A DNA stretch of 20,599 bases from contig JAPLMO010000453.1 in the NCBI GenBank assembly GCA_026386995.1, positions 1 through 20,599 of the forward strand, written 5' to 3'. The notes below the pieces were generated by a model. It worked only from the letters and a program-made list of their open reading frames with translations. It was not told the origin of the DNA and did no database searches. The translations under genes and the position numbers were made by a program. Shown here in pieces: positions 5,994-15,114 of this stretch; position 1 is the first letter of the stretch; each line of letters begins with the position of its first letter. The stretch comes from Planctomycetota bacterium. GTDB taxonomy: Bacteria > Planctomycetota > Phycisphaerae > FEN-1346.

Positions 5994-8198
5994 ATGCGCG
6001 AGATGAAAGTGATTCCGGTGGGGAGCCTGGGCCGCGACTTCATCGCCCCGCCCTACCTGCCGCATGGCGAGGATGAGTATTACCTGCGGAACCTCCAGTC
6101 GCCGCAACCCGAGGAAGGCTGGCGCCGCCTCCGGGCCGACGAGATCGAGGTTCTCGTCAAGAACGACAACGCGGCCGACAACTGGGACAACGTCCTGGTG
6201 ACCCGTCATTTCATCCCCCAGAGCATCAAGAACTGCGAGTTCTACGGCCTGGTGCGCATCGGGCGGCTGGAACCGGCCTTTCTGGACTACCACGACCTGC
6301 GGGTGCCGGTGGGCCTGACGAACAGCCGCATCATCTCCTGCGACATCGGCGACGACGTGGCCGTCCACAACGTGCGGTACCTGGCCCACTACATCATCGG
6401 CAGCGACGTGATGCTGCTGAACGTGGACGAGATGTCGACAACCAACCACGCCAAGTTCGGCAACGGGACCGTCAAGGAGGGCGAGCCGGAGGACGTGCGC
6501 GTGTGGATGGACCTCATCAACGAGGCCGGCGGGCGCAGCGTCATGCCGTTCGACGGCATGATCGCCGCCGACGCCTACCTGTGGGCCAGGTACCGCGACG
6601 ACCCGCAACTGCTGGCCCGGCTGGGCGAGATCACGCAGCGGGCCTTCGATCCCCGCCGCGGCTTCTACGGCGTGATAGGCGACGGCAGCATCATCAAGAA
6701 CTGCGGCATCATCAAGGACGTCAAGACCGGCCCCTGCACCTACGTCAAGGGCGCCAACAAACTGAAGAACCTGACCATCAACTCCAGCGAGGACGAGCCG
6801 AGCCAGATCGGCGAGGGCGTGGAACTCGTGAACGGCATCGTCGGCCACGGCTGCCACATCTTCTACGGATGCAAGGCCGTCCGGTTCGTCATGGGCGACA
6901 ACTCGAACCTGAAGTACGGGGCCCGCCTCATCCACTCCTACATGGGCGACAACTCCACCGTCTCGTGCTGCGAACTGCTGAACAACCTGATCTTCCCGGC
7001 CCACGAGCAGCACCACAACAACTCATTTCTGATCGCCGCGCTGGTGATGGGCCAGTCGAACATCGCCGCCGGGGCCACCATAGGCTCCAACCACAACAGC
7101 CGCGCGCCCGACGGCGAAATCCACGCCGGCCGCGGCTTCTGGCCGGGCCTGTGCGTCAGCCTCAAGCACAACTGCCGGTTCGCCTCGTACACGCTGCTGG
7201 CGAAGGGCGACTACCCGGCCGAACTGGACGTGCGGCTGCCGTTCTGCCTCGTCCATGACGACGTGGCCCGCGATCGCCTGGCGGTCCTGCCGGCGTACTG
7301 GTGGCTATACAACATGTACGCCCTGGCCCGCAACACCTGGAAGTTCCAGAACCGCGACAAGCGCCAACGCAAGGTCCAGAAGATCGAGTGCGACGCCCTG
7401 GCGCCTGACACGGCGGAGGAAATCTTCGAGGCCCTCGACTTGCTGGAGCAGTGGACCGCCAAGGCCCACCTGCGCCGCAAAGGCGAACCGGCCGAGGGCA
7501 TGTCCGCCGCAGACCTGGCCGCGCTGGGCCGCAAACTCCTAACCGCCCCCCCTGCCGAGACCGACGGCCTGGAGGTCCTGGCCGAGGGCGCCGAGAACTC
7601 CGACCGCAAGGTGGTCGTCCTCAAGGTCCGGGCGGCGTACCACGCCTACCGTCAGATGCTCCACTATTACGCGGTGAAGAACCTCATCGCGTACATGAAG
7701 GAGAACCCTTCCGCCACGCTTAAGGGCATGACTGCCGCGCTGGCCGGCGCGCGGCAGCGGCAGTGGGTGAACATGGGCGGGCAACTCGTCCTGGCCGAGG
7801 ACTTGGCGCAACTGAGGTCCGACATCCGTAGCGGCAAACTCCAGACCTGGACGGCCATCCACGAGGCCTACGAAAAGTTGTGGCAGAAGTATCCGCTCGA
7901 TAAGCAGCGCCACGCCCTGGCCACGCTCCTGGCGCTGCTCGGCGCCGAGGGCCTCACGCCGCAGACCTGGGCCGCCGCCCTGGACGAGGCCGTCGGAATC
8001 CAGCAGTACGTCGCCGACCAGACCTACCTCAGCCGCAAGAAAGATTATGACAACCCCTTCCGGAAGATCGTCTACAGCACGCCCGAGGAGATGAAGGCGG
8101 TCCTGGGCACGGCCGAGGATAACAGTTTCGTCAAGCAGGTCCGCAAGGAGACGCAGGCGTTCCAGGCGGAGGCCGAGGCCGCCAGGAAGCGCGGGTAG
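5994..8198 (+). CDS. DUF4954 family protein (hexapeptide beta-helix)
   Basis: A 734-residue cytoplasmic protein that I recognise as DUF4954, a family known mainly from Planctomycetes, Bacteroidetes and Spirochaetes. The first 430 residues contain imperfect hexapeptide-like turns (IISCDIGDDVAVHNVRYL, GDGSIIKNCGIIKDV, YMGDNSTVSCCELLN, GQSNIAAGATIGSNHNSR) typical of a left-handed beta-helix, the fold of sugar acyl- and nucleotidyltransferases. The remainder (about 450-734) is mostly helical and charged. Substrate and reaction are not established. ATG 5994 has AAGGAG 7 nt upstream; another ATG is three codons in. It follows nagB in the same direction, which fits but does not prove a role in amino-sugar or nucleotide-sugar metabolism. 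No truncation or frameshift is seen. Confidence 0.85.
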   Translation: MREMKVIPVGSLGRDFIAPPYLPHGEDEYYLRNLQSPQPEEGWRRLRADEIEVLVKNDNAADNWDNVLVTRHFIPQSIKNCEFYGLVRIGRLEPAFLDYHDLRVPVGLTNSRIISCDIGDDVAVHNVRYLAHYIIGSDVMLLNVDEMSTTNHAKFGNGTVKEGEPEDVRVWMDLINEAGGRSVMPFDGMIAADAYLWARYRDDPQLLARLGEITQRAFDPRRGFYGVIGDGSIIKNCGIIKDVKTGPCTYVKGANKLKNLTINSSEDEPSQIGEGVELVNGIVGHGCHIFYGCKAVRFVMGDNSNLKYGARLIHSYMGDNSTVSCCELLNNLIFPAHEQHHNNSFLIAALVMGQSNIAAGATIGSNHNSRAPDGEIHAGRGFWPGLCVSLKHNCRFASYTLLAKGDYPAELDVRLPFCLVHDDVARDRLAVLPAYWWLYNMYALARNTWKFQNRDKRQRKVQKIECDALAPDTAEEIFEALDLLEQWTAKAHLRRKGEPAEGMSAADLAALGRKLLTAPPAETDGLEVLAEGAENSDRKVVVLKVRAAYHAYRQMLHYYAVKNLIAYMKENPSATLKGMTAALAGARQRQWVNMGGQLVLAEDLAQLRSDIRSGKLQTWTAIHEAYEKLWQKYPLDKQRHALATLLALLGAEGLTPQTWAAALDEAVGIQQYVADQTYLSRKKDYDNPFRKIVYSTPEEMKAVLGTAEDNSFVKQVRKETQAFQAEAEAARKRG

Positions 8199-8221
8199 TG
8201 ATCCGTCGACTTTGATTGTGC

Positions 8222-8300
8222 GGGTGCCACGGCTGCGCCTTGTGCAGCCGTGGTCGTGGGCAGGGACGCACGGCTGCAAACTGCGCAGCCGTGGCACCCA
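8222..8300. repeat. GGTGCCACGG palindromic repeat, copy 1
   Basis: A 79-bp element bounded by GGGTGCCACGGCTGCGC and GCGCAGCCGTGGCACCC, with an inner inverted pair. A second 79-bp copy is at 19429-19507 inside the efflux operon. About 19 bp to the left are also shared (CCGTCGACTTTGATTG here, CCGTCAACTTTCATTA there), so the true unit is nearer 97 bp. Confidence 0.85.
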
Positions 8301-8366
8301 GCGCCTTGGATAATGTGCAATCTGAGGCACTACAGTAGCATGGCCACCCTCCTATCCGACATACCT

Positions 8367-8383
8367 CCTGCCACGATGGCAGG
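8367..8383. promoter_or_regulatory. Dyad symmetry, possible activator site upstream of sigma-54 promoter
   Basis: CCTGCC-ACGAT-GGCAGG is a perfect 6-bp inverted repeat centred about 160 bp upstream of the -24 element at 8534. Sigma-54 activators usually bind dyads 80-200 bp upstream. It is a single site and the match to any known activator is unknown. Confidence 0.25.
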
Positions 8384-8533
8384 GGCTAGGCGTCGGCCGA
8401 CACGTTTTGGCACGCACCCAGCATGTCGCGGCCAAGGCGCCCGCCATTCCCCCTGCCGGCGACAACTGCCGTAACCCTTTGCAAATCAAGCACTTAGCCC
8501 ACTCCTCAGAATCTTTTCCGCCCGCCGCCGCCT

Positions 8534-8550
8534 TTGGCACATCGCTTGCT
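8534..8550 (+). promoter_or_regulatory. Sigma-54 (-24/-12) promoter
   Basis: TTGGCACATCGCTTGCT matches the -24/-12 consensus (YTGGCACGRNNNTTGCW) at every position except the G-R pair after TGGCAC. GG and GC have the required spacing. Transcription would start near 8560, about 30 nt before the receiver gene. It reads toward the receiver, groES and groEL. Sigma-54 itself and its activator are not in this window. Confidence 0.65.
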
Positions 8551-8590
8551 TAAAGTCTGACACGGAGAGAGTTTAGGGTGGGTATACTAT

Positions 8591-8998
8591 ATGGTGGCGT
8601 GGCCGGTTGAGCCCATTGGCGAAGGCGACAGCCCGTCGGTCCTCATCACCGACGACAGCCAATCCTGGCGGTCGGTGGTCGAGGAAGTTCTGGCGCGGTC
8701 GGGCTTTCGCACGCTCCAGGCGGCCTGCGGCGAAGAGGCCATCGAGGTTGTCCGGACGGAGTGGATCGACATCATCCTGATCGACTTCCACATGCCCCGC
8801 CTCGACGGCATCCAGACCCTGCGGATCATGCGGGCCACGGGCAACTGGCAGCCGGCCGTCATGATGACCGGCCAGCCCGAAGACGTGCCGCCGCAGGAGG
8901 CACAGGCCCTGAAGGTTGAAAGCATCATGGCCAAGCCCGCCGACCGGCAGGTCATCGTGACCACGGTGACCCGCGTGGTGCTGCGAACGCCGGAGTAA
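8591..8998 (+). CDS. Receiver-only response regulator
   Basis: A 135-residue single-domain response regulator, CheY-like, with no output domain. Key residues are all present: the acidic pair Asp21-Asp22 (ITDDS), phosphoacceptor Asp65 in LIDFHMPRLDG, Thr93 in MMTGQ and Lys115 in MAKP. A 14-residue N-terminal extension precedes the domain. It should be phosphorylated by a histidine kinase and act through protein contacts; no kinase is nearby. The ATG at 8591 follows GGGTGGG by 8 nt, and a good sigma-54 promoter ends 40 bp upstream. groES begins 93 bp after the stop in the same direction, so the three genes may form one transcript. Partner and output are unknown. Confidence 0.9.
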   Translation: MVAWPVEPIGEGDSPSVLITDDSQSWRSVVEEVLARSGFRTLQAACGEEAIEVVRTEWIDIILIDFHMPRLDGIQTLRIMRATGNWQPAVMMTGQPEDVPPQEAQALKVESIMAKPADRQVIVTTVTRVVLRTPE

Positions 8999-9091
8999 CG
9001 TGCGGCTGAAGGACAATCGCCTCGCGGCAAGGTGTCCGCGAAGGCTTACGTAACGGCAACCGAATCGTTGCAACCGAAAGGAGAGCAGGCA

Positions 9092-9382
9092 GTGAAACTT
9101 ACGCCACTGGCAGACAGGGTGATCGTCAAGCGGCTCGAGGCCGAGACCAAGACCAAGGGAGGCATCGTCCTTCCCGACACCGCGAAGGAAAAGCCGAAGC
9201 GCGGCAAGATCAAAGCGGTCGGCGAGGGCAAACGCCTCGATAGCGGCGAACTCGTGAAGCCCTCGGTGAAGGTCGGCGACGAAGTGATCTTCTCCAGTTT
9301 CGCCGGCACCGAGGTGACCGTCGAGGACGAGGAACTGCTCATCATGGGCCAGGACGACATCCTTGCCGTCGTCCACAAGTAG
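9092..9382 (+). CDS. groES: Co-chaperonin GroES
   Basis: A 96-residue GroES, the heptameric lid of the GroEL chamber. It begins KLTPLADRVIVKRLEAETKT, includes the mobile-loop region TKTKGGIVLPDTAKEKP (20-36), and ends with ELLIMGQDDILAVV, as in the family. The start is the GTG at 9092, preceded by AAAGGAGAG; the frame is open from 9032 but the extra 20 residues do not resemble GroES. No CIRCE inverted repeat is seen upstream, so HrcA control through that site is unlikely here. groEL follows after 89-95 bp. Confidence 0.95.
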   Translation: MKLTPLADRVIVKRLEAETKTKGGIVLPDTAKEKPKRGKIKAVGEGKRLDSGELVKPSVKVGDEVIFSSFAGTEVTVEDEELLIMGQDDILAVVHK

Positions 9383-9387
9383 CCCCC

Positions 9388-9451
9388 GAAATCCGCAATC
9401 TGGAATTCTGAAATCTGAAATTCTGAAAACTACAATTTGAGATTTGAAATC
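9388..9451. repeat. Degenerate GAAATCTGAAATTCT tandem repeat
   Basis: An AT-rich array of 7-8 bp units (GAAATCT, GAAATTCT, GAGATTT) fills most of the gap between groES and groEL. It differs from the GTTTCAA family in sequence but has a similar period, and its low GC stands out from the coding DNA on either side. Confidence 0.6.
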
Positions 9452-9477
9452 ATAACCAGACCAAAGGAGGCATGACC

Positions 9478-11112
<1,635 letters not shown>

Positions 11113-11125
11113 ATCATGCAGTAAT

Positions 11126-11147
11126 GTAGGGTGGGTGCTCCGCACCC
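11126..11147. repeat. GGTGGGTGC palindrome, copy 3
   Basis: GTAGGGTGGGTGC, TCC and GCACCC form a shorter version of the palindromes at 2621-2645 and 2723-2748. It lies 13 bp after the groEL stop and forms the left edge of a nested repeat that ends near 11294. Confidence 0.7.
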
Positions 11148-11175
11148 GTACGTGTTTAGCGTGCAAGGCAAGACT

Positions 11176-11265
11176 TGTCATTCTGAGCGAGCGAGAGCGA
11201 GCGAAGAATCTCGGCCGTCCGAACGGCGAGATTCTTCGGCCCCGTAAACGGGGCCTCAGAATGAC
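11176..11265. repeat. Palindromic element, TGTCATTCTGAG family, copy 3
   Basis: A 90-bp copy with TGTCATTCTGAG and CTCAGAATGACA ends and the inner GAAGAATCTCG/CGAGATTCTTC pair. It is flanked by CGTGTTTAGCG on the left and its complement CGCTAAACACG on the right, so outer flanks are also inverted. Confidence 0.85.
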
Positions 11266-11357
11266 AGCGCTAAACACGAACCCGCACCCACCGCTTCAAC
11301 GACAAAAGCGCGGCGGGTGACGTGCGACGTCGGTAAGTACGCGATAGTAAAAGCACA

Positions 11358-11396
11358 AAAGCGCGGCGGGTCTCCCGACCCGCCGCGCTTTGTTTT
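11358..11396. terminator. Strong hairpin terminator, probably bidirectional
   Basis: AAAGCGCGGCGGGT and ACCCGCCGCGCTTT form a perfect 14-bp stem around a CTCCCG loop, followed by TGTTTT on the plus strand and, on the other strand, by TTTTGTGCTTTT. It could end transcripts from groEL (stop at 11112) and from the minus-strand efflux operon or gene remnants. Half of the hairpin (AAAAGCGCGGCGGGT) also occurs at 11306-11320. Confidence 0.7.
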
Positions 11397-11408
11397 CAAG
11401 AGGCCCGC

Positions 11409-11600
11409 TCACGCGCGAAACGGCTTCATGTGGAGGTCGCCGATGAGCCGGTAATGCTTCTGGTTGCCCGTGCAGAGGACCAGCCGGCCCTCAACGGCGG
11501 TGGCCGCCAGCAGGGCGTCGGCCACGCATATCCCCATTTTCAAGCCGTACTCTTCCATGTAGATGGAGGCGCTGTGACCGATGGGCTCCGTCAGTCGTTG
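11409..11600 (-). pseudogene. PIN-domain (VapC-like) toxin, C-terminal remnant
   Basis: About 63 codons read TEPIGHSASIYMEEYG, then LKMGICVADALLAATAVEG, RLVLCTGNQKHYRLIGDL and HMKPFRA before TGA. This is the typical C-terminal half of PIN-domain ribonucleases: the conserved acidic residue in ADALLAATA and the CTGNxKHYR motif are visible. The N-terminal half with the first catalytic Asp is missing, and no antitoxin gene is present. The frame upstream of about 11600 has no PIN similarity; instead it runs into the tail of an unrelated oxidoreductase in another frame. I conclude it is a broken toxin gene. Confidence 0.65.
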
Positions 11601-11697
11601 GTGACCTTCATGTTCTCGCCGTCCCAGAGAAGTTCGCGGTTGGGGTAGCGGATCGCCAGGTTCCCCATGACCACGGTTTCGGCAAAGGAGCGGGGGT
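11591..11697 (-). pseudogene. Gfo/Idh/MocA oxidoreductase, C-terminal remnant
   Basis: About 34 codons read PRSFAETVVMGNLAIRYPNR and ELLWDGENMKVTND before TGA. This closely resembles the C-terminal stretch of planctomycete-type Gfo/Idh/MocA sugar oxidoreductases, where ETVLLGNLAIR and LLWDGxNMKVTN are common and about 20 more residues usually follow. Those residues are missing here, and the upstream side runs into a period-7 repeat (11700-11732), so both ends are lost. The stop overlaps the first codons of the PIN remnant in another frame. Confidence 0.6.
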
Positions 11698-11699
11698 TG

Positions 11700-11732
11700 A
11701 CTTGAAACTTGAAACCTGGAACTTGAAACTTA
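11700..11732. repeat. Period-7 tandem repeat (ACTTGAA type)
   Basis: Four ACTTGAA/ACCTGGA heptamers, complementary to the GTTTCAA arrays elsewhere in the window. It abuts the 5' edge of the Gfo/Idh/MocA remnant. Confidence 0.7.
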
Positions 11733-11776
11733 CCTTCCGGCATCTGCACCCGCGCAAAGGCAAGAGAGTTCACGCC

Positions 11777-11835
11777 TGGTGGTGTAAGCGATCCCCAGTC
11801 AGGGGCGATCTGAGAACATACGGGCGGGCGCCCGT
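11777..11835. other. Hairpins downstream of the efflux operon
   Basis: Two stems lie within 80 bp of the RND pump stop codon: GATCCCC/GGGGCGATC (about 11790-11810) and the palindrome ACGGGCGGGCGCCCGT (11820-11835). Neither is followed by a clear T-run on the minus strand, so a terminator role is possible but weak. The rest of 11733-11856 shows nothing I recognise. Confidence 0.35.
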
Positions 11836-11856
11836 AACTTCTATGAAGCCCGGGTT

Positions 11857-14800
11857 TTACTTCGCCCAGAGGTATACGTAGGCCAGGTAGCCGCCGGCGC
11901 CGAGGACGATCGGCAGGCCGAAGACCAGGAAGGCCCAGTATCCCAGCCGCCGCATGAAGCCCTGGAACTTCTCCATGTAGACGTAGAAGACGGGCGTGAC
12001 GTAGAGGGTCAGGCTCTGCGAGAACACGAGGCCCCCGACGACCGCCAGGCCCAGCGGGCGGCGGGCCTCGGCGCCGGCGCCGAAGCCCATGGCAATCGGA
12101 AGGCCGGCCATCAGGGCGCACATGGTGGTCATCATGATCGGGCGGAACCGGATGAGGCATGCCTCGTGGATCGCCTCGGTGGGCGTCTTTCCGCCGGCCC
12201 GCTGCGTCTCAATCGCAAAATCGATCATCATGATGCCGTTCTTCTTCACGAGGCCAACCAGCATGATGATGCCCACGTAGGCGTAGAGCGACAGGTCGGC
12301 GTGGAAGATTTTCAGCGTCAGCAGAGCCCCGAACCCCGCGAACGGCAGGGCCGTCAGGATCGTGATCGGGTGGTAGAAGTTCTCGTACAGGATGCCCAGG
12401 ACCAGGTAGATCACCAGGACCGCCAGCAGGAGCAGCACGTTCATACCCTTCAGCGACGTCTGGAACGCCTGGGCCGTGCCCTGGAAACCCGTGCTGATGG
12501 TGGGCGGCAGGTTTTCGCGAGCCAAGGCGTTGATCTGGTCGACGGTCGGCCCGATCGAAAAGCCGGGGATGAGGTTGAAGGAGATCGTGACGGAGGGCAA
12601 CTGGCCGGAGTGGTTGATGGTCATCGGTCCGGTGCTTTCCGACAGGTCGGCCACGGCCTTGATCGGCACCAACTGGCCGGTGGTGGAGCGGATGTAGAGC
12701 CACTCGACGGAGGCGGGGTTCGCCTGGTACTCGGGCAACAGTTCCAGGATGACCTGATACTGGTTGTTGGGGGCAAGGATGATCGAGACCTGCGTCGAGC
12801 CGTAGGCGTCCGACAAGGCGCGCTCAATCTGGTAGGCGGTGACGCCCAGGGCGGAGGCCTGATCGCGGTTGATCTTGACGTTCAGTTGCGGGTTCTTCAG
12901 CAGCATGTCGCTCGTGACGTCCTGGAGCCCCGGAATCGCCTTGACCTTCTCCAGAAGGGCTGTCGCGTTGCGGTACAGTTCGCCCGTGTCGGGGCTCGAA
13001 AGGGTGTACTGGTACTGGCCCTTGGCAAAACGGCCGCCGAGGGTGATCGACTCGGGCACTCGCGGGAAGGCCGATATACCTGGAACCATGGCCAGTTTCG
13101 GGCGCAGGATCTGGACGATCTGTTCGACGCCCATGGTGCGCTCGGAGCGGGGCTTCAGGATGATAAACAGGCGGCCCTGGTTCGTAAGCGCGCCGCTGCC
13201 GGAATTCGACATGAACCGCAGGATGTTCGGGTCTTCCTGGACGATAGCAGCCAGCGCCTGCTGGTGCTCGAACATGGCCGTGTGCGAGGTCCCCTGGGCG
13301 CCTTCCGTGTTGACCAGAATCTGGTCGCGGTCCTCCAGGGGCAGAAAGCCCTTCGGCATGACGACAAAGAGGTAAACCGTGCCGCCGAGGACCGCCAGCG
13401 AGATGATGACCGTCGTGAGCCGGTGTTTCAGGGCCAGCCCCAGGGTCACGTCGTAGACCTTGAGCATAGCGTTGAAGACGGCTTCGGACGCCATGTAGAT
13501 CCGGCCGTGATGAACGTGAGCAGGGTCGCGCAAGAACCGGCTGGAGAGCATCGGCGTCAGCGTAAGCGAAACGAAGCCCGACACCAGCACCGCCGCGCCG
13601 ATCGTGACGGCAAACTCGCGGAACAACCGGCCCACGATGCCGCTCATGAACAGCACCGGGATGAACACGGCCGCCAGCGACAGGGTCATCGAGAGGATCG
13701 TGAACCCGACCTCCTTGGCCCCGTCCAGGGCGGCCTGGAGGCGCGATTTGCCCATCTCCATGTGGCGGACAATGTTCTCGAGCATGACGATGGCGTCGTC
13801 AACGACGAAGCCGACCGACAGCGTCAGCGCCATCAGCGACAGGTTGTCGAGGCTGTAATCCAGGGCGTACATGACCAGGAACGTGCCGAGGACCGACATC
13901 GGCAGCGCCAGGCTCGGGATTACCGTGGCCGACACGTTCCGGAGGAACAAGAAGATCACCAGCACCACCAGGCCGAGCGTCAGCACAAGCGTGAACTGCA
14001 CGTCGTTGGCCGAATCCTTGATCCAGATGCTGCGGTCCGTCAGGGTGTTCATCGTCACGGAAGCCGGCATCTGGGAGCGGAACACCGGCAGAAGGGCCTT
14101 GACGGCGTTGGCCACCGCGACCGTGTTCGTACCCGGCTGGCGGAAGACGGCCAGGATGATCGACCGATTCTTCGACGCGGCCTGCGTCTCCGTTTGCACC
14201 GGGAACAGGGACGGGGCCACTTTGTGGCCGATCTCTTGAAGGAAGGACGCGTCCTCCCCCTCGACCTGTTTGATGGCGTTGGTGGTGTAGAACCAGGCCG
14301 CAATCTTGTCGTTCTCGACGCTGTCGATGACCTTGCCGAGTTCCTTCAATCGCACCGGGGCGCCGTTGCGGTAGGTCACGATGACCGGCTCGTAGTCGGC
14401 GGCCTTCATGAGTTGCCCCGTGGCCTGCACGGCAAAGGCGCGGTGCTCGCCGAACAGGACGCCCGTGGGCAGATTGACGTTGCTGTTGGTAATGGCATTC
14501 TCGAGTTCGTCGATGCCGATGCCTCGCGAGGCCAACTTCTGCGGGTCCGCCTGGACGCGGACGGCGAATTTCTGAGACCCGAAAACCTGGACCTGCGCCA
14601 CGCCGTCGACCATCGAGATGCGCTGGGCCATGAGCGTGTCGCCGTACTCGTTCAGGGTCGACAGCGGCAGCGTGGGGCTCGTCAGGGCCAGGTACAGGAT
14701 GGGCTGGTCGCCCGGGTTGACCTTCTGGTACGACGGCGGCGTGGGCATGTCAGACGGCAGTTGCTTGGCGGCCCGCGAGATGTCGGCCTGCACGTCCAGG

Positions 14801-15114
14801 GCGGCGGCGTCGATGTTGCGATTCAGCACGAACGTCAGGGTGATCTCGGTGCGGCCCTGCGAACTGGTGGAGATCATGGTGTCGACGCCGGCGATGGTCG
14901 AGAATTGGCGCTCCAGCGGCGTGGCCACGGAGGAAGCCATCGTTTCGGGCACTGCGCCCGGGTAACTGGCCTGCACCGTGATGGTCGGGAAGTCGACGTT
15001 CGGCAGGTCGCTGACCGACAGGGACTCGTACCCCATGATGCCGAACAGGGCGATGGCCAGCATGACCAGCGTCGTCATGACCGGCCGGCGAATGAAGAGT
15101 TCGGCAATATTCAT
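11857..15114 (-). CDS. RND efflux pump, inner-membrane subunit (HAE1 family)
   Basis: A 1085-residue proton-driven AcrB/MdtB-type pump. It begins MNIAELFIRRPVMTTLVM (first membrane helix) and has two periplasmic loops and the usual twelve helices. The proton-relay pair is Asp439-Asp440 in GFVVDDAIVMLENI, and the matching lysine is in GLVKKNGIMMIDFA (957-958). Sequence is nearest the MdtB/MdtC-MuxB/MuxC branch (IENDKIAAWF-, NRSIILAVFRQPGTN-, SGFVSLTLTPMLSS-like blocks). Between IAAWFY (about 271-276) and NRSIILAVFRQPG (316-328) there are about 40 extra residues (TTNAIKQVEGEDASFLQEIG...), where relatives have only a short turn. The start overlaps the adaptor stop by 4 bp (ATGA), so the two are coupled. 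The substrate is unknown. Confidence 0.95.
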   Translation of the reverse strand: MNIAELFIRRPVMTTLVMLAIALFGIMGYESLSVSDLPNVDFPTITVQASYPGAVPETMASSVATPLERQFSTIAGVDTMISTSSQGRTEITLTFVLNRNIDAAALDVQADISRAAKQLPSDMPTPPSYQKVNPGDQPILYLALTSPTLPLSTLNEYGDTLMAQRISMVDGVAQVQVFGSQKFAVRVQADPQKLASRGIGIDELENAITNSNVNLPTGVLFGEHRAFAVQATGQLMKAADYEPVIVTYRNGAPVRLKELGKVIDSVENDKIAAWFYTTNAIKQVEGEDASFLQEIGHKVAPSLFPVQTETQAASKNRSIILAVFRQPGTNTVAVANAVKALLPVFRSQMPASVTMNTLTDRSIWIKDSANDVQFTLVLTLGLVVLVIFLFLRNVSATVIPSLALPMSVLGTFLVMYALDYSLDNLSLMALTLSVGFVVDDAIVMLENIVRHMEMGKSRLQAALDGAKEVGFTILSMTLSLAAVFIPVLFMSGIVGRLFREFAVTIGAAVLVSGFVSLTLTPMLSSRFLRDPAHVHHGRIYMASEAVFNAMLKVYDVTLGLALKHRLTTVIISLAVLGGTVYLFVVMPKGFLPLEDRDQILVNTEGAQGTSHTAMFEHQQALAAIVQEDPNILRFMSNSGSGALTNQGRLFIILKPRSERTMGVEQIVQILRPKLAMVPGISAFPRVPESITLGGRFAKGQYQYTLSSPDTGELYRNATALLEKVKAIPGLQDVTSDMLLKNPQLNVKINRDQASALGVTAYQIERALSDAYGSTQVSIILAPNNQYQVILELLPEYQANPASVEWLYIRSTTGQLVPIKAVADLSESTGPMTINHSGQLPSVTISFNLIPGFSIGPTVDQINALARENLPPTISTGFQGTAQAFQTSLKGMNVLLLLAVLVIYLVLGILYENFYHPITILTALPFAGFGALLTLKIFHADLSLYAYVGIIMLVGLVKKNGIMMIDFAIETQRAGGKTPTEAIHEACLIRFRPIMMTTMCALMAGLPIAMGFGAGAEARRPLGLAVVGGLVFSQSLTLYVTPVFYVYMEKFQGFMRRLGYWAFLVFGLPIVLGAGGYLAYVYLWAK
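14170..14289 (-). other. Insertion in the first periplasmic loop of the RND pump
   Basis: About 40 codons (residues 276-315 of the pump) interrupt a block that is continuous in relatives, where AAWYN-DTRSIxLAxxRQPG is usual. The inserted part is predicted helical and rich in Gln, Glu and Lys. The frame is kept and codon use is unchanged, so it is part of the protein. Confidence 0.5.

Larger units (their letters stand above)
8199..8590. other. Intergenic region upstream of the receiver-groESL cluster
   Basis: No gene is supported. It contains a 79-bp GGTGCCACGG palindromic repeat (8222-8300), a 17-bp dyad (8367-8383) and a sigma-54-type promoter (8534-8550). The rest, 8301-8366 and 8384-8533, shows nothing recognisable. 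Confidence 0.6.

Noticed and set aside
5955..7016. Minus-strand open frame of 353 codons inside the DUF4954 gene
   Set aside because: Antisense shadow; the plus strand has the ribosome binding site and a recognised family.
8405..8421. Second sigma-54-like element, TTGGCACGCACCCAGCA
   Set aside because: The -24 half is good but the -12 half lacks TTGC at the required spacing.
8557..8588. Sigma-70-like CTGACA and TATACT before the receiver gene
   Set aside because: The spacing is 20 bp and transcription would start inside the coding sequence; the sigma-54 element fits better.
9000..9091. CIRCE/HrcA operator before groES
   Set aside because: No TTAGCACTC-N9-GAGTGCTAA or near match is present in the spacer or further upstream.
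11430..11648. Plus-strand 72-codon frame after groEL
   Set aside because: It is the complement of the PIN and Gfo/Idh/MocA remnants and has no domain of its own.
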